Shown: in pieces, positions 1 through 9,022 of the stretch
How positions within the stretch are numbered: position 1 is the stretch's first letter
How the letters are laid out: each line of letters starts with the position of its first letter
DNA from: Planctomycetota bacterium
GTDB taxonomy: Bacteria > Planctomycetota > Planctomycetia > Pirellulales > Pirellulaceae
DNA: 42,673 nucleotides
Reading direction: 5' to 3'
NCBI GenBank assembly: GCA_029259935.1
Contig: JAJDEH010000479.1
Coordinates: forward strand, 1-42,673
Program-made: the position numbers and the translations under genes
The notes under the pieces: generated by a model
Told to the model about the DNA's origin: nothing
What the model saw: only the letters and a program-made list of their open reading frames with translations
Databases searched by the model: none

Positions 1-1
1 T

Positions 2-172
2 GTGGTGGGGGTGAAGCAAGCCGCGCTTTCCTCCGAGATCTCCGCGGCGGTGGCCTCGAAACACCAGCAAGCGACGAAACAACAGGGCGACGCAGCCGTT
101 CAATTGGTCGAAGCCGCCGCACAAATCGGCAAAGAAGCCGGCAAGGGCGCGGGCATCGACGCGCACGCCTAA
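2..172 (+). CDS. C-terminal part of a small YjfB-like putative motility protein (5' end outside window)
   Basis: The open frame enters from the left edge and ends at TAA 170-172, giving 56 residues with no start inside the window. The peptide is Ala/Gln/Lys rich and helical: VGVKQAALSSEISAAVASKH, then a KQQGDAAVQLVEAA segment and a Gly/Ala tail. The pattern of a helix, a KxxGxxxxxLhE segment and a short tail resembles the small YjfB-like 'putative motility protein' family, whose role is not firmly known. The gene converges on the RND permease, with a repeat cluster between them. The coding frame is convincing; the family call is tentative because only the C-terminal part is visible. Confidence 0.5.
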   Translation: MVGVKQAALSSEISAAVASKHQQATKQQGDAAVQLVEAAAQIGKEAGKGAGIDAHA

Positions 173-182
173 TGGTCTTGAA

Positions 183-264
183 TTGTGGTGCAGGCGTCCC
201 GCCTGCCTATGCAGCCGGGACGGCTGCACCACAACCCTTTGCAGCCGAGACGGCTGCACCACAA
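183..264. repeat. Three short palindromic repeat units (REP-like) between convergent genes
   Basis: Three 24-nt units lie at 183-206, 211-234 and 241-264. The first is inverted relative to the other two. Each has a 7-bp stem with a 3-nt loop (GCAGSCG-NNN-CGSCTGC) plus a conserved ACCACAA tail (TTGTGGT in the inverted unit). Unit 1 has stem GCAGGCG/CGCCTGC, while units 2 and 3 have GCAGCCG/CGGCTGC, so both arms changed together. Loops are TCC, GGA and AGA. The cluster fills the 117-bp space between two convergent stop codons, a typical place for REP-like elements or bidirectional terminators. No T-tract follows the hairpins. Confidence 0.8.
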
Positions 265-289
265 TTGGAAAGCCGAGTTCTCCGAACGG

Positions 290-3200
290 CTACGCGGTTG
301 TATCGAAGCCAGTCAGTTGCTCTTCGCCCAGGATGTAACGGGCGTAGAATCCGTACATCGCTGGAACAAGAAACAGTATCCAGATGGTTGCAACGACCAG
401 TCCGCACGAGATACTGACCGCCATCGGGATGAGTACCTGAGCCTGCGTCGTCCGTTCCAACAACATCGGCAGCAAGGCGGCCACCGTCGTTATCGACGTG
501 AGCATCACGGGGCGAAAACGCCGCCGTCCGGACTCCTGCAAGGCATCTTGCAATGCAACACCTTCCGCTAGCCGACGGTTGATGAAGTCGATCAGCACGA
601 TCGAGTCGTTGGCCACGATCCCCGATAGTGTTACCAGTCCGAACAGGCTGAATAGCGTCAGCGTCTGACCAAGCAGCCAATGCCCGAAGACGGCTCCCAC
701 GAATCCGAACGGCAGCACCAGCAGAGTGATCAGCGGCTGCCACAGCGACCGGAACTGCAACGTTAGCACGGCGTACATCCCGAACAGGGCGACCAGAAAT
801 CCCAGCATCAGGCTGCTAAACGACTGCTGCGTTTGTTCCTGCTGTCCTTCCCAACGCGGTGTGACGTGCGGATAACGCCTCAGCAAGTCCGGCAAGAAAA
901 CTTCGCGCAGGTCGTGAATGATGTTCGGCGCGTTGGCCTGCTGATCGTCCACGTTGGCGGTGATCGTCACCGCCCGCTGCTGATCGATACGGTGGATGGC
1001 CGAGAATCCGCGCTGGACCGTCACGTCGGCCAGCACCGGCAACGGGATCTCTTGGCCGTCGGGCGTGCGGACGTGAATTTCATTCAATTGGTGCAGCGAT
1101 CGGCGCTCTTCCGGCGGATAGCGGACCATCAGCTTGACCTCATGCCGGCCCCGTTGCAGCCGCATCACCTCTTCGCCATAAAAGGCCGCCCGCACGGTGC
1201 GGGCCACGTCTTCCAGGCGAATACCGAGCGCCTCGGCTTCGGGCTTCAGCTTCATTTGCAATTCCCATTTGCCAGAGCCGCGACTGTCGTGAATGTCGAC
1301 GACGCCTTGGTAGGTGGCCAGGTGTTCCTTGATCTGGTTGGCGACCGCTTCCAATTGGACAATGTCCGACGAGACCAGCGACAACTCTATGGGCCGGCCG
1401 CCCGGCGCGTTGTTGATGCCCCAAAAGATCACACGCTCGGCCCCGGGGAAGTCTCCCGCCTTCTCGCGCCATCGGGCAATCAGTTGGCGGCTCGACTTTT
1501 CATGAAAGATGCGGCCGCGATCAAACTCGGCATACACCTCGCCGCGCTTGTTATCCAGTTGATTGGTGTAGCCGACGCCGCGATAGAATGTCGTTGTTAA
1601 AGATTCGCCATCCGATGAAAATTCCTCCTGCTCCACCTCGCGAAACGCCTTTTCCAATCGCATGGTTGCCGCGTTGATAGCCTCGGCGGGCGTGCCTTTG
1701 GGATATTCAATATAGGTGTAGACAAACTCCCAATCCAATTGCTGGCTGAAGACGAAGGGCGTGAATCCGCCCACGTACAGCCCGGCGGTGATTAGCAGAG
1801 CGCAAAGGGAGCCGCTGAACACCAGCGCCGGCCGTTCTAGCGACCACCGCAACGCGGGCGTGTAAACGCGGTCAATAAAACCATCCACCCCGCGCTGAAC
1901 AAAACGCTGAAAGGCGGGCACTGAGGTAGGGCGATCGGGCAGATGGCTGTGAGCCAAGTGGCACGGCAAGATGAACAGCGACTCGACCAGCGAGATAAGC
2001 AACATCGCGACCAGACCGAGCGGCATTACGGCAATCCACTTTCCCATTTCGCCGGTCACAAAGGCCAAGGGAATGAAGGCAATCACGGTCGTGAGTACCG
2101 AACTGACCACTGCCGGCGCGACCTCGGCTGTTCCATCGATCGCCGCCCGGACGCCGCTCTTTCCACGCAGCCGGTGCGCATAGATGCTTTCGGAAATGAC
2201 GATCGCGTCATCGACAACGATGCCCAACGCCATCACGAAAGCAAACATCGAATGGATATTCATCGAGGCGCCGCAAGCCAGCATGATGGCGCATGTCCCA
2301 AACACCGAAATGGGAATTCCCAGCGCGACCCAAAAAGCCAAACGCAAGTCGAGAAACAGTGCCAGCACCAGGAACACCAAAACGAGTCCCATCACGCCGC
2401 TGCGTATCAGTAAGTCGAGCTGATCGCGCGCATGCCCCGAATAATCATCCCATGTCTTTAGGTCGTATCCTGCGGGCATCTGCCGGCCAGCGACATATTG
2501 CACCACCTGCTCGCGAATGGTCAACATATCTTCGTCGCCCGTCATGCGAATCTTGATCGACATGGCTGGGCGGTCGTCGATCCGAGCCCGCACGTCGATA
2601 TCGGCGAAACCGTCCCGCACCGCTCCGAGATCTCCGACCGTCAGGACGGTGCCATTCGGTTCGCTACGAACGGGAATTTGAGCAATTTCGGGCCCCCCCA
2701 CTTTTTTGTTCGCCGTGCGGACCAACAGATCGCCGGTCGCCGATTTGATTTCACCGCCCGGCAATTCGACATTAGCCCGCCTGACCGCCTCGCTAACGTC
2801 GTGATGCGTTAGCCCATACTTTCGCAGAGCGGCTTCCGAAATCTCGATGTCGATCTGGTAAGGTTTGGCCTGCAAGATATCGACGTGCGATACCTCGGGA
2901 AGCTGCAACACTTCTTCATAGATCTGCTCGGTCAAGCTACGTAGTTGAAGTTCCGCAACGGGATCGATTGTCGGATCGCTCTTTGGCGGAGCGAGAATAG
3001 CAACGGAAATGACCGATTGAAAGCGAACGGCCAACTTGACGCTGGGTTTTTCCGATTCTTCTGGGAAGGTGGGGATCCGGTCGACCGCGCCGCGAATTTC
3101 GTTCAACACACGCTCGGGATCTTTCACTCGCGCGTGAAGTTCCGCCGTCACACTGCCCGCGCCTTCCTTTGCCGATGACGTGATTTTGCGAATGCCGACA

Positions 3201-3424
3201 ATCGACCGAATCGCCTCTTCGACCTTCAGGCAAATTCCCTCTTCGGTTTCGGCCGGGCTGGCCCCTGGATAACGGACGCTGACCGTCACTTCGTCGGGAC
3301 GAAAATCCGGATACCGTTCGCGACGCAACATCAGCATCGCCGCCATGCCGACGGCCAGCACGGCGACCATCAATGTACTCATTGACGGAGAATTGCGAAT
3401 CGCCCATTGCACGACCGGCTTCAT
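290..3424 (-). CDS. RND-family efflux permease (AcrB/MdtB-like, inner membrane)
   Basis: This 1044-residue protein is the normal length for an RND inner-membrane proton antiporter that exports small molecules together with an adaptor and an outer-membrane channel. TM1 is near residues 15-33. The first periplasmic half follows, then the TM2-TM6 block near 340-490, a second periplasmic half, and the TM8-TM12 block from about 875. The TM4 proton-relay Asp pair is present at D405-D406 (GIVVDDAIVISES). In TM10 the AcrB lysine position reads SGIVANDSIVLIDF, with N939/D940, as in several other RND branches, so the relay differs from AcrB. Its ATG overlaps the adaptor stop in an ATGA, so the two are translationally coupled. 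The substrate cannot be predicted. Confidence 0.93.
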   Translation of the reverse strand: MKPVVQWAIRNSPSMSTLMVAVLAVGMAAMLMLRRERYPDFRPDEVTVSVRYPGASPAETEEGICLKVEEAIRSIVGIRKITSSAKEGAGSVTAELHARVKDPERVLNEIRGAVDRIPTFPEESEKPSVKLAVRFQSVISVAILAPPKSDPTIDPVAELQLRSLTEQIYEEVLQLPEVSHVDILQAKPYQIDIEISEAALRKYGLTHHDVSEAVRRANVELPGGEIKSATGDLLVRTANKKVGGPEIAQIPVRSEPNGTVLTVGDLGAVRDGFADIDVRARIDDRPAMSIKIRMTGDEDMLTIREQVVQYVAGRQMPAGYDLKTWDDYSGHARDQLDLLIRSGVMGLVLVFLVLALFLDLRLAFWVALGIPISVFGTCAIMLACGASMNIHSMFAFVMALGIVVDDAIVISESIYAHRLRGKSGVRAAIDGTAEVAPAVVSSVLTTVIAFIPLAFVTGEMGKWIAVMPLGLVAMLLISLVESLFILPCHLAHSHLPDRPTSVPAFQRFVQRGVDGFIDRVYTPALRWSLERPALVFSGSLCALLITAGLYVGGFTPFVFSQQLDWEFVYTYIEYPKGTPAEAINAATMRLEKAFREVEQEEFSSDGESLTTTFYRGVGYTNQLDNKRGEVYAEFDRGRIFHEKSSRQLIARWREKAGDFPGAERVIFWGINNAPGGRPIELSLVSSDIVQLEAVANQIKEHLATYQGVVDIHDSRGSGKWELQMKLKPEAEALGIRLEDVARTVRAAFYGEEVMRLQRGRHEVKLMVRYPPEERRSLHQLNEIHVRTPDGQEIPLPVLADVTVQRGFSAIHRIDQQRAVTITANVDDQQANAPNIIHDLREVFLPDLLRRYPHVTPRWEGQQEQTQQSFSSLMLGFLVALFGMYAVLTLQFRSLWQPLITLLVLPFGFVGAVFGHWLLGQTLTLFSLFGLVTLSGIVANDSIVLIDFINRRLAEGVALQDALQESGRRRFRPVMLTSITTVAALLPMLLERTTQAQVLIPMAVSISCGLVVATIWILFLVPAMYGFYARYILGEEQLTGFDTTA

Positions 3425-4773
3425 GGCGACCCGTCTCCCGATTTGGCTTCTTGCACTTGCATTCCGTCAAAGGCGGTCGCCAATTGCGAAACGATCAAGC
3501 GGTCGCCCGATTTCAGGTCGGTAGCGTCCACGCGAATGAGCGTGCCTTGTGGAAGAATTCTGGCCGGATTGACTTGGTGAAATCGTAATCGGCCGTCATG
3601 GATCGTCCACACCTGGCCATTGGGCCGGATCGCCCGGTTGGGAATCTTCCACAGGCGAATCCGCGGCGCGGCTTGCAACGTTACCGTGACGTACATCCCG
3701 CGCATCAAGGCGGGCGGCCCATCGACGGCATCGCCTTGTTTGGGCCGCGACGCGATCACTCGGCAAGGCACCGTGCGGGTCGTGCGATCAACCCCGCGCC
3801 CCTCATAGCGAGCCAATTTCCCTTGCCAATGAAATTCGCGGCCGCCTACCGTGTACGTCACCGTGGCGGTTGCGCTGGGCACTTCGAAGACCGCCCTGTC
3901 TAGTTGTTCCGGGTCGTCGTTGGAATCCTGGTTCTGTGGTTCCCGCGAATTCCACAGCCAATACAGATCGTCGGTCCGCAGGTTGCACTCAATTTCAACG
4001 GCCGCCGTTTCCTCGATCTTCAGCAGCACATCGCCCGCTTGCGCGAAATTACCCTGCTCGACCGCGTCGTGCGCGATGACTCCGTCAAACGGCGCGACGA
4101 TGGTGGTTTGGTCCAGCTTCAGTTGAGCCTGCTGCTGCCGCAATTCGGTCGACTTTATCTGGGCCTGCAATCGATCGCGACGAATCGGAATCAATTCCGC
4201 AGTGTTTTGCAGCAGCCGCAGTGCGTTGCGGGCCTTGAGGATGGTTCGTTCCGACTGATCGAGATCCGCCTCGACCGCCGCTTCCTTTGCGAACAGCCCC
4301 TTCACGCGGGCCAGTTCCTTCTTCGCCAATTTCAGTTCACCCTCGGCAATTTCGATGAGCGCCGTATTGCCGGACTCTTCGGTTTCCAATTGCAGCAGGT
4401 CTTGCGCGATCTGCACCAATTGGCTGCCAAGTTCTTTCACTTCCAGATCGTACTGCGTGGGGTCGATCCGCAACAACAGCGTGCCTTGTCGAACAAAGCG
4501 GCCCGCTTGCAACTCAGCCGGCTTCATCACGACCGCGCCCGAAACTTCCGCCGAGATCGTCACCTCGCGTCTGGGAACCACATTTCCGGCAACTTGAATT
4601 TCAAATCCAGTGACCGACGGCTTGAAGACCATCGTCTCGACAAGAGCCGCGCGTGGTGCTTGCCGAGTCCGCTCGGGCGGCGCGTTTCGTGACCTCATCC
4701 AAAAGAACGCAATCAACCCGATGGCGAGGACCATCGTCGGCGCGAGGACTTTGGAGAGGAATTGCCTGAGCAT
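3421..4773 (-). CDS. RND efflux periplasmic adaptor (HlyD/MFP family)
   Basis: This 450-residue membrane-fusion protein links the RND permease to a TolC-type channel. An uncleaved anchor or signal segment lies at about residues 10-27 (APTMVLAIGLIAFFWM). Next come a barrel-sandwich strand (VAGNVVPRREVTISAEVSGAV), a long coiled-coil hairpin at about 110-215, the returning lipoyl half (TTIVAPFDGVIAHDAVEQGN) and beta-barrel/proximal domains. It is first in an operon with the permease, overlapping it by 4 nt. No Shine-Dalgarno is visible before the ATG. A decayed fragment of a closely related gene lies 0.7 kb upstream. Family assignment is firm. Confidence 0.92.
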   Translation of the reverse strand: MLRQFLSKVLAPTMVLAIGLIAFFWMRSRNAPPERTRQAPRAALVETMVFKPSVTGFEIQVAGNVVPRREVTISAEVSGAVVMKPAELQAGRFVRQGTLLLRIDPTQYDLEVKELGSQLVQIAQDLLQLETEESGNTALIEIAEGELKLAKKELARVKGLFAKEAAVEADLDQSERTILKARNALRLLQNTAELIPIRRDRLQAQIKSTELRQQQAQLKLDQTTIVAPFDGVIAHDAVEQGNFAQAGDVLLKIEETAAVEIECNLRTDDLYWLWNSREPQNQDSNDDPEQLDRAVFEVPSATATVTYTVGGREFHWQGKLARYEGRGVDRTTRTVPCRVIASRPKQGDAVDGPPALMRGMYVTVTLQAAPRIRLWKIPNRAIRPNGQVWTIHDGRLRFHQVNPARILPQGTLIRVDATDLKSGDRLIVSQLATAFDGMQVQEAKSGDGSP

Positions 4774-5483
4774 TGTTTGCGGATGGAGTGCGGGTAGGTT
4801 GCGGATGAATGCAGTTCCCCCTGACCTACTCGGCTTGCGCCATAACGGCCAAAGGAATCATCCGCTGGCGACGCGATTCCGTCTGCTTCCATGGAACATC
4901 AATTAAATGGAGAACGGTTTAGCGAGCAAAATTCACCAACTCCATCATATTTGTGGGTGCCGAGCATTTCCAATGCGATTCGCTCGGTCGGCCAGACGCC
5001 TCAATGAAAGCGGCTGGCAACGTCATTGAAATCAAGCAATCCGGCCACCTACGCCGCGTCTTTCCGGATCTCCCGCCATGCGCGATCCGAATCAATTGGC
5101 TGTCAAGTTCTTTCACTTTCAGATCGCACTGCGTGGGGTCAACACACCCGAAACGCTTGGGTATCGCATCGATGAACGCAAAGATCGGCGCGACCGCTAC
5201 TGTTGGACGAATACATAGTGGAAGTAACCGGCTGGGGTGGGTAAAATGAAGGTAATGGGGTTAGAAGTGCGTCCAAGCCGGAGTTGTGTTAGCTGTTAGC
5301 AATGGGCCGTTAGCATCTGGCTTCAAGAAATACCGGCAACGCCCTCGGAATCCTTGTGAGGGCCCGTATGTTACAAAGTCACGAGTGCCCCGCTTGAGTA
5401 TGCTCCTCGCGGTTACTGAGTAGTGTCGCTTCTATTGGAAGCGGGTCGTTACCGACGCCCGCGAGTGGAGATGGTTCGAACCT
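4774..5483. other. 710-bp intergenic region holding a decayed adaptor fragment
   Basis: This is the divergent space between the efflux adaptor (minus) and the serine hydrolase (plus). The only recognisable content is the adaptor-gene remnant at about 5000-5215, listed separately. The remainder (4774-4990 and 5220-5483) shows no convincing coding region, RNA or terminator. A GGAG lies about a dozen bases before the serine hydrolase ATG and may be its ribosome binding site. Confidence 0.6.
5000..5215 (-). pseudogene. Remnant of an RND adaptor (MFP) gene
   Basis: Bases 5079-5140 match 4403-4464 of the intact adaptor gene in the same orientation, with 56 of 62 identical by eye. The minus-strand reading is DPTQCDLKVKELDSQLIRIA, against DPTQYDLEVKELGSQLVQIA in the adaptor. 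A weaker in-frame match may continue toward 5000. On the other side, 5160-5215 reads PTVAVAPIFAFI, resembling the adaptor's N-terminal anchor PTMVLAIGLIAFF, as if about 75 codons between anchor and hairpin were deleted. It is far too short to act as an adaptor. The 62-bp core is firm; the outer limits are inference. Confidence 0.6.
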
Positions 5484-7601
5484 ATGTCTTTACTTGGAAC
5501 AAAAACAATGACGCCCCGTTGCTTTGCTTGGAATTGGATTGTTTGTGTTGTTGGCGGAGTCGCGTTGGCTTCGGGGGCGGTTGGGGGTGAGATTCGGTTT
5601 GATGCCGAGCGGCTCGACGCGGTTGCTGATCGGATGCAGGAGTTTGTCGAACACAAACAGCTCGCCGGTGCCGTGACACTGGCTGCTACTCGGGACCGGG
5701 TGGTGCATCTTCAAGCCACCGGAATCGCCGATTTGGAACAAGGCCGGCCGATGACGACCGATTCTATCTTTCGTATCGCGTCGATGACCAAACTGGTTAC
5801 CGCGACCGCTTTGATGATGTTGGTCGATGAAGGGAAGGTGGCGGTCGACGATCCGATCGCAAAGTATATTCCCGCGTTCAAGAACCAAAAGTTGAAAGAC
5901 GGCTCGGCGGTTCGCCCAGTGACGATTCGCGACGCGGTCACGCACACTGCGGGTCTGTATCGGCCTCGCTCGGAAGGCCAAACGCTGGAGGAAATCGCCG
6001 ATGAGGTTGGACGTGCGCCGCTCGCTTTCCCGCCCGGTTCGAAATGGCAATACAGCAGCGGCATGACCGTGGCCGGCCGAATTATTGAAGTCGTGTCGGG
6101 ACTTGAGTACGACCAATTTCTGCTGCAGCGCATCTTCAAGCCGTTGGGCATGAAAGACACAACCTTCGTGTTAACGGCCGATCAGGCGAGGCGGCTGGCG
6201 ACAACCTACGAACCGGGCGCGGAAGGCGGACTGGCGGCAACAACGCATCGATTCGCGTCGCTCGACCCAACAGTGCGACGCACGCCCAACCCGTCGGGCG
6301 GACTCTTTTCAACCGCTGGCGATCTGGTTCGCTTTTACCAAATGGTTTTGAACGGCGGCCAATTCGAGGGGCGAAGATTTCTCACCGTGGGGGCCGTCCA
6401 AGAGATGACCACGGTTCATTCCGGCGACGTGGTTACCGGATTTACGCCGGGCAACGGCTGGGGCTTGGGTTGGTGCGTGGTCCGCCAACCGCAAGGCGTG
6501 ACGCGATTGTTATTCCCCGGTACTTTCGGGCACGGCGGTGCATTCGGAACTCAGGCTTGGATCGACGCGCGGCGCGGCGTTATTTTTCTGCTGCTGATTC
6601 AACGATCGAAGTTCGGCAATGCGGATGGTTCGGACGTGCGGGACGCGTTTCAAGAACAAGTGGTGTCGGCCAGACGTGGTTCCGATTCTGAAAACGCACG
6701 GTTCACTAAATACTTTGGGTATGACCAGGCGGTTGAGCTGACCGGTGGGCGAACGCGCGTCGTGTTGTGTCCCCAAGCGGGCGGGCGCGTGCTGGAGTAT
6801 TCACTGAACGGCAAGAACGCGTTGTACTTCGATGACGCCGAAAAGAGCTGGCGACCGGGAAAGTCGGTGCCGCTGTCGGCTGGGCGGTTCGATATCGGCC
6901 CCGAGTTGGTGATCCCCAAGCGGCCGACCTTGTGGTCCGGTGAGTGGACCGCGGAAATCACGGGACCACGATCGGCGCGACTGGTCAGCCGTCACGACCC
7001 GGCAACCGGAGTTCAATTGATGCGTGACTTTCAGCTTGACGAAACGGACTCACGGCTGACGTGCACGCAGACCATCATGAACGTCGCGAAGCGGCCAGTC
7101 GAATGGTGCCACTGGAGCCGGACGTTCGCCACGGGCAACGGGATTTGCGTTATCCCCTTGACCGCCCCCAGCCGCTTTCCGAACAAATTCGTGATGTATG
7201 AAGAAGGCGGGCTGATTAACTTCCACGCCAAGGATCCAAACATCCGCGAGCGGGATGGTTTTTTGGAGATTATCGGCGTGCCGCGACGCCCCAAGCTGGG
7301 ATTTGATTCCTACGCGGGATGGATGGCGTACGTGACTCGCGACGATCTTCTGTTTGCCAAGCGGTTCAAGACCGATCGTGATCGCGTCTACAACGAAGCC
7401 GCCGGTTTGACGGTCTCGGTCTGGTATCCCGAAGACCGCCGCGTGGAACTAGAACCGATCGGTCCGCGTGAACGTCTGTTGCCGGGCGAGACCGCTTCAT
7501 TCACCGAGGAATGGTCGTTGGCGTCTTTCAAATTTCCCGACACGGGCCAGGTCGATCTGAAGAAACTGAACGAGGTTGTGAACGGGGCCTCGAAAGAATA
7601 G
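5484..7601 (+). CDS. Exported beta-lactamase-like serine hydrolase fused to a beta-rich (DUF4380/mutarotase-like) domain
   Basis: The N-terminal half is a class C beta-lactamase/DD-peptidase-like hydrolase. It has SMTK at residues 100-103 (catalytic Ser and Lys), YSSG at 190-193 in the YxN position, and HGG at 350-352. Such proteins hydrolyse beta-lactams, peptides or esters, and the substrate here is unknown. Residues from about 405 to 695 form a second, beta-rich domain (VVLCPQAGGRVLEYSLNGKN, later WCHWSRTF), which looks like a DUF4380 or galactose-mutarotase-type sandwich. At 705 residues the protein is nearly twice a usual serine hydrolase. A signal peptide follows the second Met (ATG at 5508), an alternative start. 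The gene lies opposite the efflux genes and ends 20 bp from the TolC-like stop. Confidence 0.85.
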   Translation: MSLLGTKTMTPRCFAWNWIVCVVGGVALASGAVGGEIRFDAERLDAVADRMQEFVEHKQLAGAVTLAATRDRVVHLQATGIADLEQGRPMTTDSIFRIASMTKLVTATALMMLVDEGKVAVDDPIAKYIPAFKNQKLKDGSAVRPVTIRDAVTHTAGLYRPRSEGQTLEEIADEVGRAPLAFPPGSKWQYSSGMTVAGRIIEVVSGLEYDQFLLQRIFKPLGMKDTTFVLTADQARRLATTYEPGAEGGLAATTHRFASLDPTVRRTPNPSGGLFSTAGDLVRFYQMVLNGGQFEGRRFLTVGAVQEMTTVHSGDVVTGFTPGNGWGLGWCVVRQPQGVTRLLFPGTFGHGGAFGTQAWIDARRGVIFLLLIQRSKFGNADGSDVRDAFQEQVVSARRGSDSENARFTKYFGYDQAVELTGGRTRVVLCPQAGGRVLEYSLNGKNALYFDDAEKSWRPGKSVPLSAGRFDIGPELVIPKRPTLWSGEWTAEITGPRSARLVSRHDPATGVQLMRDFQLDETDSRLTCTQTIMNVAKRPVEWCHWSRTFATGNGICVIPLTAPSRFPNKFVMYEEGGLINFHAKDPNIRERDGFLEIIGVPRRPKLGFDSYAGWMAYVTRDDLLFAKRFKTDRDRVYNEAAGLTVSVWYPEDRRVELEPIGPRERLLPGETASFTEEWSLASFKFPDTGQVDLKKLNEVVNGASKE

Positions 7602-7621
7602 GCGGTGGGTGAAGGTTCGCG

Positions 7622-9022
7622 TTACAAGTCGCCGACGGCGTGTCGCAACCGCAAGTAGGCCAGGATCGCGTCGTAACGCGCGTTCGCCACATCACGTTCG
7701 CTCCGGGAATGTTGAGCGACCGCTTGCAAGACACTGCTGCTGGTCACTCCGCCCGCCGCGAAACGCTGCCGCGCGACGCGGACGTTTTCCTCCGAGGCAG
7801 CTCGGACTTGATCGGCAACATCGATTCGTCGCCGCGCTTCCCAGCAATCAATCCACGCAATGCGAACCGCGAGCGCGGTACCGGCTTCGATATCGCGTCG
7901 CGAAGCAAGCAGCGCTTGAGCTTCATACTCAAGAGCATGCGCTCGATGGCGAGCTTGGCCGCCGTCGAAAGGCAGCCAGCTCACTTGAACGCCGGCGGCC
8001 GCGATCCCTTGCGGGTGAAAGAATTCGTTTTCCTCGTACGAGTAACCGCCGCTGACTTCAACTTGAGGACGATACAGCGCCCGCAAGCTGCGCGCTTTCA
8101 AGCGGATCGCTTTTGCACGTTCTCCCAACCGAGCCAGTTCGGGACGGCGGGCCAAAGCGCAGGAAGTGCAGTCATCGAGACTTTGTCCGAGATTCTGCAC
8201 GGGCAGTTCGGCGAGTCGCGAAACAAAATCGAGGGGGCGTCCCAAGTGACGATTGTAAGCGGCCCTGGCGCGGGCCAAATTGTCGTGGCTACGGTGCGCC
8301 TCGTGCCGAGAGCTTTGAAAGGCCGTTTGGTTTGTCAGCAGATCGTTGCGCGATGCGCGGCCGTTCTTGAACAGTAGCTCCGTTTCGCGGGCGAGTTCGG
8401 AAAACCGTTGCGCTTGACTTTCCGCCAAGGTAACTTCCCGTGACCCGCGCAAGACCTGGACGTAGGCGGTGCCAACTTGCATCTTGAGGTCGTTGACGAC
8501 CACGCGATGATCGAGTTCCGAGACCCGGACGGATGCGGCGGCCGAGTCGATTTCGTTGCGAATTCGCGAGCCGGTGTAGATCGGCACGTTGATCGTGGAA
8601 TCAAACGAGAAGTATTCCTTTTGACTTGAAGGCAGCCTGATTCCGTTGAATGGCAAGCCTGGCGCGACAATGCGAACTCCCGTCTCGTTATCCTGCACGG
8701 TGTAGCCCCCCGATAAGGCGAGCTTCGGGATTCGTTGGGCGGAGGCGGCTCGGAGGCTGCTTTGGGCGGATTGCCTAAGAAAGAACTGAGCCCGAATCAG
8801 CGGGTTCATTTCCAAGGCGATGGCCCAGGCTTGTTCGAGGTTTTCAGCCGTCAAGGGTGGTAGCGCTTCGGCGACGGTGCCTCGGGGTTGGCCGGAATTG
8901 CGACTTTCAACGCCGCGTCGCTGGTTGTTTAGCTGTCGTTCGGACGAATGCACCGCCGGCGCGCCAAGAAGTCCACTTAGCACGATGAGCAGTGAGAACG
9001 TACGGTGATTCAGTCTGTGCAT
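7622..9022 (-). CDS. TolC-family outer-membrane efflux protein
   Basis: This 466-residue exported protein begins with a signal peptide (RTFSLLIVLSGLLGAPAVHSS). It has the two-fold repeated helical/beta layout of TolC-type channels: LEQAWAIALEMNPLIRAQ opens the first OEP repeat, and a second begins near SCALARRPELARLGERAKAI. The strand SGGYTVQDNE and its counterpart SGGYSYEENEFF would form the outer-membrane barrel segments. It probably completes the pump formed with the adaptor and permease on the same strand. It is separated from them by the serine hydrolase and the intergenic remnant, so it must have its own promoter, and the partnership is inferred from proximity. Confidence 0.88.
   Translation of the reverse strand: MHRLNHRTFSLLIVLSGLLGAPAVHSSERQLNNQRRGVESRNSGQPRGTVAEALPPLTAENLEQAWAIALEMNPLIRAQFFLRQSAQSSLRAASAQRIPKLALSGGYTVQDNETGVRIVAPGLPFNGIRLPSSQKEYFSFDSTINVPIYTGSRIRNEIDSAAASVRVSELDHRVVVNDLKMQVGTAYVQVLRGSREVTLAESQAQRFSELARETELLFKNGRASRNDLLTNQTAFQSSRHEAHRSHDNLARARAAYNRHLGRPLDFVSRLAELPVQNLGQSLDDCTSCALARRPELARLGERAKAIRLKARSLRALYRPQVEVSGGYSYEENEFFHPQGIAAAGVQVSWLPFDGGQARHRAHALEYEAQALLASRRDIEAGTALAVRIAWIDCWEARRRIDVADQVRAASEENVRVARQRFAAGGVTSSSVLQAVAQHSRSERDVANARYDAILAYLRLRHAVGDL

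Noticed and set aside
207..743. 178-codon open frame on the minus strand over the repeat cluster and permease 3' end
   Set aside because: It lies in another frame of the permease gene, and its end is a translation of the palindromic repeats.
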